A stretch of DNA of 10,884 bases from contig JASLXP010000903.1 of NCBI GenBank assembly GCA_030740295.1, positions 1 to 10,884 on the forward strand, given 5' to 3'. Under the pieces are notes generated by a model that made no database searches, was not told the origin of the DNA, and saw nothing but the letters and a program-made list of their open reading frames with translations. A program made the position numbers and the translations under genes. Position 1 is the first letter of the stretch. Each line of letters begins with the position of its first letter. This document shows positions 6,993 to 10,884 of the stretch, one piece after another. The stretch is from Planctomycetota bacterium. Lineage in GTDB: Bacteria; Planctomycetota; PUPC01; JACPCR01.

Positions 6993-7017
6993 GTAACAGA
7001 AACTGCTTGACATAAGT

Positions 7018-7092
7018 ACCACGGATGGCAAAGCCATCCCACAGAAGGTTTAAAACGGTTTTAATTCGTGGGATGGCTTTGCCATCTGTGGT
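7018..7092. repeat. REPIN/MITE-like palindromic element
   Basis: Two 25-nt arms (7018-7042 and 7068-7092) are inverted complements at 24 of 25 positions, separated by 25 nt. Each arm is itself a small hairpin (GGATGGC, AAA, GCCATCC at 7023-7039; the right arm repeats it with one wobble). The spacer contains a further perfect 7-bp inverted repeat, TTAAAAC-G-GTTTTAA (7050-7064). Two inverted palindromes around a short spacer is the layout of REPINs, which are moved by RAYT transposases; no transposase is present here. It lies 66 nt after the Deg-like gene and could fold in its transcript. Confidence 0.75.
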
Positions 7093-7158
7093 GAGACCCC
7101 CTCTGTTGCGACGGCTACCGTGGGAGGCGAAGAAAGAGAGTGCTTTGGGTTTCCATGA

Positions 7159-9801
7159 TCACCTGGGCACTTTTACAAATCGGGTCATGCCGCTCCTCCA
7201 GAAAAGGAGCAGACGTTGCCTGGAAGGATTCTCAAGAATTTTCGAAATCAGTTTCGGGGACATCGCTACCCCATCGACGGACAGCACAACATCCTTCAAC
7301 CTGAGTCCGGCAACCGTCGCCTCACCTTTTTCCGCTTTACTGATCACCATCCCATCGATCCCTGGTGGCAGGAGCAGGCCATCTCGAACTTCGTTGGTCA
7401 GCTCAGTGAATTGGAGTGCCCAAGGCTCGACCTCGTGCTGCACGGCATCTACGAGACTCTTCCCTGCTTTTTCAAGCACAGCCGTCAGTGCAAGCTCCTC
7501 AGTCTCTCTGAGGATCTTGAACTCAACCTTCTTGCCGGGCTGCTGGTAGAGAAACATGTCATCGAAGTCAGAGGACCTGGTATCTCTTTCTCCGGGCGGA
7601 GGGATGCCATCCACTTCACGAATAATGTCGCCAATTCTGAATCCGGCCTCTTCCGCGGGAGAGGATGATTCCACGCGGGTGACGACCACTTCGTTCTTGA
7701 AGAGCCCCCACGCCCCTGCGTGAAGTGAATCCAGGGGCCGCACATGAAGCCCCAGCCACGTGCGCTGGCCGGGTTTGAATTCCTGAATGGAAAAGAAGGC
7801 AGCAAAATCGAGGATTCGCCTGGCGGGAGTCATCAATGTTTTTCGGCCGAGCAACGATGGGATAAGCAGGCCCTGCCATTTGCCGGAGGCATCGTACACG
7901 ATGCCTTCCGTTCTTGGGAGATGATCCTGCGGCAGAAACCGCGCGTGGCTCGAATCATCTGTCTGCAGAACACTGCCACTTATCTGATCGCGAATTCTGG
8001 CGTTCGTGTTCTCCTCTGGTGGCGTGAGCTTAAACCACGCTTTCGCCGCCTTTGAAATCTCTGATCTTGGGGGGCGCACAACGGCAGGCAGGTTGTCCGG
8101 TTTTGACGTCTGGATGAAGCCCAGTGAACTGGCGCGCAGTTGTCCCACCAGCCGGCCTTTCGTTTTCGCACCGCCGGGCCAATACACCGAGAAGGAACGA
8201 TTCGCGAGGCTGTTGGCAAACACCGGATCGGAGACAACAACCGGCAGGTCCGGTCGGAGCATCATGCCCGTAGCACTGATCGGTCGATAAAAAATCTTGA
8301 AGTTGTATGGCACAGGATGGCTATGAGTTTCGTGTCCGGTCTCGATCGTAATCTGCAGACGCTTCGTCTTGGACTCCACCTGGACCGGTACCGGGTTTGT
8401 CGTGTGTCCGGGCATCGCATCACCGCGTTTGATTGGCGCACGTGGTCTCGCCTTAGACAGAAAGAACGGCAAAGATTCACGACCGCGATGAACCACGAAA
8501 ATCGGTTCGGCATCCGGGAGTTCGAGATGTTCGTCGTGGATCTTCCGCAGGCCTTCAATGGTTCGTATCCGCTGGTTATCCAATGCCACAAGGATGTCAT
8601 TGGTACGAAGCCCGCTGCCGTGTGCCTTCGAGCCGGGCTTCACACCGGCTACCCGGAGGCCATGCCCATGGTGTCCGAAGATGCGTCTTGATTTTGGGGA
8701 CATCTCCTGAACCGCGAATCCCCAGTGCTCGCATTCGAGGTAGCGACCATGGGCCGGCTCTGCTTCGGCTGCCACGAGTTGGACTGTGACGACTTGCCCG
8801 CCTCGCTTGAGTTTTGCCGTATAGACGTTACCGGGATCGAGAAACGCGACGCTTTTTTCTGCAACCGGGAGGTCTCTCTTCCGCCGGGCATCTATGTGGA
8901 AGCCGCCCAGTTTCAGAAGCACATCCCCCGGCCGGAGGCCCTCATTCGCGGCGGACGACCCAGGGCGGACATGGGATATCACCGCGCCCGATTTATCAGC
9001 GAGCGATGCTTCCTCCAGGCTCTGAATCTCGAAGCCGAAATCAGAGAGTCCGGCCTTGCCGAATACGCGCAGCCTCTCGGCCATCTCATGCAGGTAATCG
9101 CCAGGGATCGCCAATCCAAGGTCTTCCCCGGTATGACGCGTCGCCATGCCGACGACCTGTCCGCGCAAATTCACCACGGGTGCGCCACTGCTGCCCGGTT
9201 CGATCACCGCGTCCGTCTGCACCCAGTGATAGAGCCCGCCAAAATCTGCAGACGTGGAGCCAAACAGTCGCCGGTAGTAACGCCTGGGATGGCTCACGAT
9301 TCCGAGCGTGACCGTCTGCTGCAACCGTTTGGGATTACCCAACACGAGCACAGTATCACCGGCCTTGACCCGGCTCTGCCGGCCAAAACGAACAGAGGGC
9401 AGCCTCGCCTTTTGCTCCATCTGTAATCTCAGAACGGCGACGTCTGATTCAACGTGCCGTCCGACGACCTCCGCTTTGATTCGACGGCCATCCTGCAGCC
9501 TGCAGTGAAGACGAGAGGAATCTCTGACCACGTGCTCGTTGGTGATAACGAAGCCATCGGCCCGGTAAATCATGCCCGACCCGGTACGGAGTGTTTTCTC
9601 GGCCGTGCCGGAGGAGTAATCCACGACTACAGATTCCACCTGCACCACGGCCGGCAGAATTTTTCGTGCTGCTCTTGAAACGGAATCAGCGATGGCTGTG
9701 CCGGCTGCCAGAAAGAGCAAGGCAGAACAGAGCGTGCCAGAAGCGAATCTTCCGTCGCTCGGGCTGCGCCGGCTTGTCAGCGCTTTGTTGTTTGAACTCA
9801 A
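7159..9801 (-). CDS. Secreted Deg/HtrA-type serine protease with a degenerate second protease copy and about four PDZ domains
   Basis: The 880-aa product is about twice the length of DegP/HtrA. A signal peptide is evident: basic N-terminus, hydrophobic TLCSALLFLAAGTAIA (23-38), probable cleavage after AIA. The trypsin-like domain (about 40-245) has H90 in VITNEHVV, D120 in VESDVAVL and S205 in EPGSSGAPVV, so it should be active; the usual GNSGG is GSSGA. PDZ-like domains lie at about 252-345 and 355-448. Residues about 470-670 resemble a second protease domain without catalytic residues, followed by two more PDZ-like domains (about 682-780 and 785-878). The earliest start after the cheA stop is TTG 9801, 6 nt downstream, and only it includes the signal peptide. 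Expected role is extracytoplasmic protein quality control or regulated cleavage. The position between cheA and cheW suggests co-expression with chemotaxis; a direct role is inference. The stop is TGA. Confidence 0.9.
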   Translation of the reverse strand: MSSNNKALTSRRSPSDGRFASGTLCSALLFLAAGTAIADSVSRAARKILPAVVQVESVVVDYSSGTAEKTLRTGSGMIYRADGFVITNEHVVRDSSRLHCRLQDGRRIKAEVVGRHVESDVAVLRLQMEQKARLPSVRFGRQSRVKAGDTVLVLGNPKRLQQTVTLGIVSHPRRYYRRLFGSTSADFGGLYHWVQTDAVIEPGSSGAPVVNLRGQVVGMATRHTGEDLGLAIPGDYLHEMAERLRVFGKAGLSDFGFEIQSLEEASLADKSGAVISHVRPGSSAANEGLRPGDVLLKLGGFHIDARRKRDLPVAEKSVAFLDPGNVYTAKLKRGGQVVTVQLVAAEAEPAHGRYLECEHWGFAVQEMSPKSRRIFGHHGHGLRVAGVKPGSKAHGSGLRTNDILVALDNQRIRTIEGLRKIHDEHLELPDAEPIFVVHRGRESLPFFLSKARPRAPIKRGDAMPGHTTNPVPVQVESKTKRLQITIETGHETHSHPVPYNFKIFYRPISATGMMLRPDLPVVVSDPVFANSLANRSFSVYWPGGAKTKGRLVGQLRASSLGFIQTSKPDNLPAVVRPPRSEISKAAKAWFKLTPPEENTNARIRDQISGSVLQTDDSSHARFLPQDHLPRTEGIVYDASGKWQGLLIPSLLGRKTLMTPARRILDFAAFFSIQEFKPGQRTWLGLHVRPLDSLHAGAWGLFKNEVVVTRVESSSPAEEAGFRIGDIIREVDGIPPPGERDTRSSDFDDMFLYQQPGKKVEFKILRETEELALTAVLEKAGKSLVDAVQHEVEPWALQFTELTNEVRDGLLLPPGIDGMVISKAEKGEATVAGLRLKDVVLSVDGVAMSPKLISKILENPSRQRLLLFWRSGMTRFVKVPR

Positions 9802-9807
9802 AACGAC

Positions 9808-10884
9808 TTACCCGGCCGTCTGCGTGCTGGACAGGAATTCGGTGATATCCAGTAATTCCGCAACGCGTTCCTGGATGACCCCTCTTCCGTGAACGAACCT
9901 GCGGGGGCTCTGATCCTTAACCACGAACTCCTGGCGAATGACGTCCACAATTCTTCGGACAACAAGCCCAACCGCGGCGTTGTCTATCTCGCAGACGACG
10001 ATCGGGACGAGCGAGTCTTCTCCAGTGATCAACTCTTCAACGGATTTAGCCGCGGTGCTGTCCTGGCCTTCAAGACCTTCGTCCAGGTGGAAGAGAGGCA
10101 GGATGCTGTTCCGGTATTGGATTACATTCTGGCTACCGGAAATTTCCAGGCGAGAGACGGGAATCATCTCCAGTCGAAGGACGCGCTCCATCTTCATGAC
10201 AAGCCATTCGTTTCGAGAGTTTTCGACAAGAAGAAGCGGTTCGACGGACGCGGCGTCCCCGTCTGTTTCCTTTTCGGCGGAGCCCGCTTTCTGCGCGCCG
10301 GCCACAACGGCGTGTGAACGATGCGCGAGCCCGAGCACATCCAGGATAAGTGCAACCTTACCATCGCCCATGATGGTGGCGCCCGCGTAGACTTTAAGAT
10401 CCTTGGCACCGGGAGGGAGCGGCTTCACGACGATTTCCTGAGTATCGAGAATGGAGTCTACGACGAGTCCGAAGGTTTGATTCTCCACCTGCAGCACAAC
10501 GATGCTGATGGTGCCGTCGAGCTTTGCGCCGAAGAGCGCGGTCTGATCGTCGATGAGGTCGAGCTCGCGATTGAGAAAGACAAGCGGAAGCAGTTGGTCC
10601 CGCAGGCGGCAGATCGGCGCGCCCTGAAAGACCTCGATGCTTTTGCGGGTCGTCGTCTCTTCGATTCTCACAACTTCGAGCAGGCTCAGTTGAGGAATGG
10701 CGAAACGATCCCCACCGCTTTCGACAACGAGCGCAGGGATGATGGCGAGTGTAAGCGGGATTTTGATCCTCAGAGTCGTTGCCTGGCCGGCCGGGGGTTT
10801 TATGGCCAGCCTGCCGCCGACCGGTTGGTTGTTCGTTCGGACGACGTCCAGACCGACGCCGCGGCCCGAAATATTTGTGTCCTG
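9808..10884 (-). CDS. cheA: CheA chemotaxis histidine kinase, C-terminal part with an extra CheW-like domain (5' end outside the window)
   Basis: The frame is open from the right edge for 358 codons to TAA 9810-9808; a GTG at 10671 is an internal valine, not a start. The first visible residues are the end of the P4 ATP-binding domain: SGRGVGLDVVR (6-16, G2-type box) and GQATTLRIKIPLTLAI, where the usual GxGTT has Ala for the second Gly. The P5 regulatory domain follows (about 48-190: RFAIPQLSLLEVV, PLVFLNREL, VVLQVENQTFGLVVDSI). After an acidic/Ala linker a second CheW-like domain occupies about 213-355 (LLLVENSRNEWLVM, NSILPLFHL, VPIVVCEIDNAAVGLVV). CheA autophosphorylates and passes phosphate to CheY and CheB; the additional CheW-like domain probably offers another array contact. 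P1-P3 are not visible, so the phosphorylation-site histidine cannot be checked. Confidence 0.95.
   Translation of the reverse strand, partial: QDTNISGRGVGLDVVRTNNQPVGGRLAIKPPAGQATTLRIKIPLTLAIIPALVVESGGDRFAIPQLSLLEVVRIEETTTRKSIEVFQGAPICRLRDQLLPLVFLNRELDLIDDQTALFGAKLDGTISIVVLQVENQTFGLVVDSILDTQEIVVKPLPPGAKDLKVYAGATIMGDGKVALILDVLGLAHRSHAVVAGAQKAGSAEKETDGDAASVEPLLLVENSRNEWLVMKMERVLRLEMIPVSRLEISGSQNVIQYRNSILPLFHLDEGLEGQDSTAAKSVEELITGEDSLVPIVVCEIDNAAVGLVVRRIVDVIRQEFVVKDQSPRRFVHGRGVIQERVAELLDITEFLSSTQTAG

Larger units (their letters stand above)
6722..7158. other. 437-nt non-coding gap between the Deg-like protease gene and cheW
   Basis: From right to left it holds a plain stretch (7093-7158), the REPIN-like palindrome (7018-7092), the 12-bp palindrome (6981-6992), the candidate promoter (6853-6881) and a roughly 125-nt presumed leader to cheW without a visible Shine-Dalgarno sequence. 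The only open frame of note (6801-7037, minus) starts inside the palindrome and shows no family features, so I take the gap as regulatory and repeat DNA. Confidence 0.6.

Noticed and set aside
7007..7012. Plus-strand TTGACA as a promoter
   Set aside because: There is no -10 box at suitable spacing (the palindrome follows) and no plus-strand gene downstream.
6801..7037. 78-codon minus-strand frame in the gap before cheW
   Set aside because: It starts inside the palindromic repeat, has no ribosome binding site, runs through the candidate promoter, and its product resembles nothing I recognise.
7025..7549. 174-codon plus-strand frame starting in the palindrome
   Set aside because: Most of it is antisense to the protease C-terminal PDZ region; the start lies in repeat DNA.
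9808..10671. Separate double-CheW protein starting at GTG 10671
   Set aside because: The frame continues upstream to the window edge with CheA P4/P5 sequence (SGRGVGLDVV, IKIPLTLAI), so the GTG is an internal valine of CheA.
1..10884. CRISPR array, tRNA, rRNA or transposase gene
   Set aside because: No regularly spaced repeats, cloverleaf or transposase motifs were seen on either strand.

Overview
The window is a GC-rich, densely coding bacterial segment in which every supported gene lies on the minus strand, so reading runs from the right edge to the left. Nothing in it fixes the taxonomy: there is no rRNA or tRNA. A chemotaxis cluster, a very large multi-PDZ Deg/HtrA protease, an intergenic REPIN-like palindrome and a large NLR-like TIR/CHAT/NB-ARC/TPR protein suggest a large-genome, Gram-negative-type environmental bacterium. 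The planctomycete/PVC group or a deltaproteobacterium-like lineage are guesses at low confidence.

Right part (10884 to 5893..4808..3972): the end of cheA (cut by the window edge, with an extra CheW-like domain at its C-terminus), a secreted Deg/HtrA-type protease starting 6 nt after the cheA stop, a 437-nt non-coding gap, then cheW, cheY, cheB and cheR closely spaced. The gap holds a palindromic repeat, a 12-bp operator-like palindrome and a plausible sigma70-type promoter. CheA, CheW, CheY, CheB and CheR together make a nearly complete chemotaxis core; no receptor (MCP) or motor gene is inside the window.

Left part (3802 to 1): after a 160-nt gap with an inverted repeat comes the most unusual feature. 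One uninterrupted reading register of 1267 codons, still open at the window edge, encodes TIR, then CHAT (caspase-like), then an NB-ARC/STAND ATPase, then a winged-helix-like region and TPRs. It is broken only by two TAG codons (3203-3205 and 1430-1432). There is no frameshift, no Shine-Dalgarno-like restart site after either TAG, and the protein sequence on each side of each TAG reads as one continuous family protein. The six other genes in the window all end in TAA or TGA. The locus is therefore one of three things: a double-amber mutant (decaying or phase-OFF) immune-type gene, a gene expressed by amber readthrough or recoding, or a gene split into three polypeptides in a row. The sequence alone cannot choose between these, but it does show that the parts belong to one ancestral gene.

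The Deg protease is also unusual: its second half looks like a degenerate copy of the trypsin-PDZ-PDZ first half, with the catalytic residues lost.
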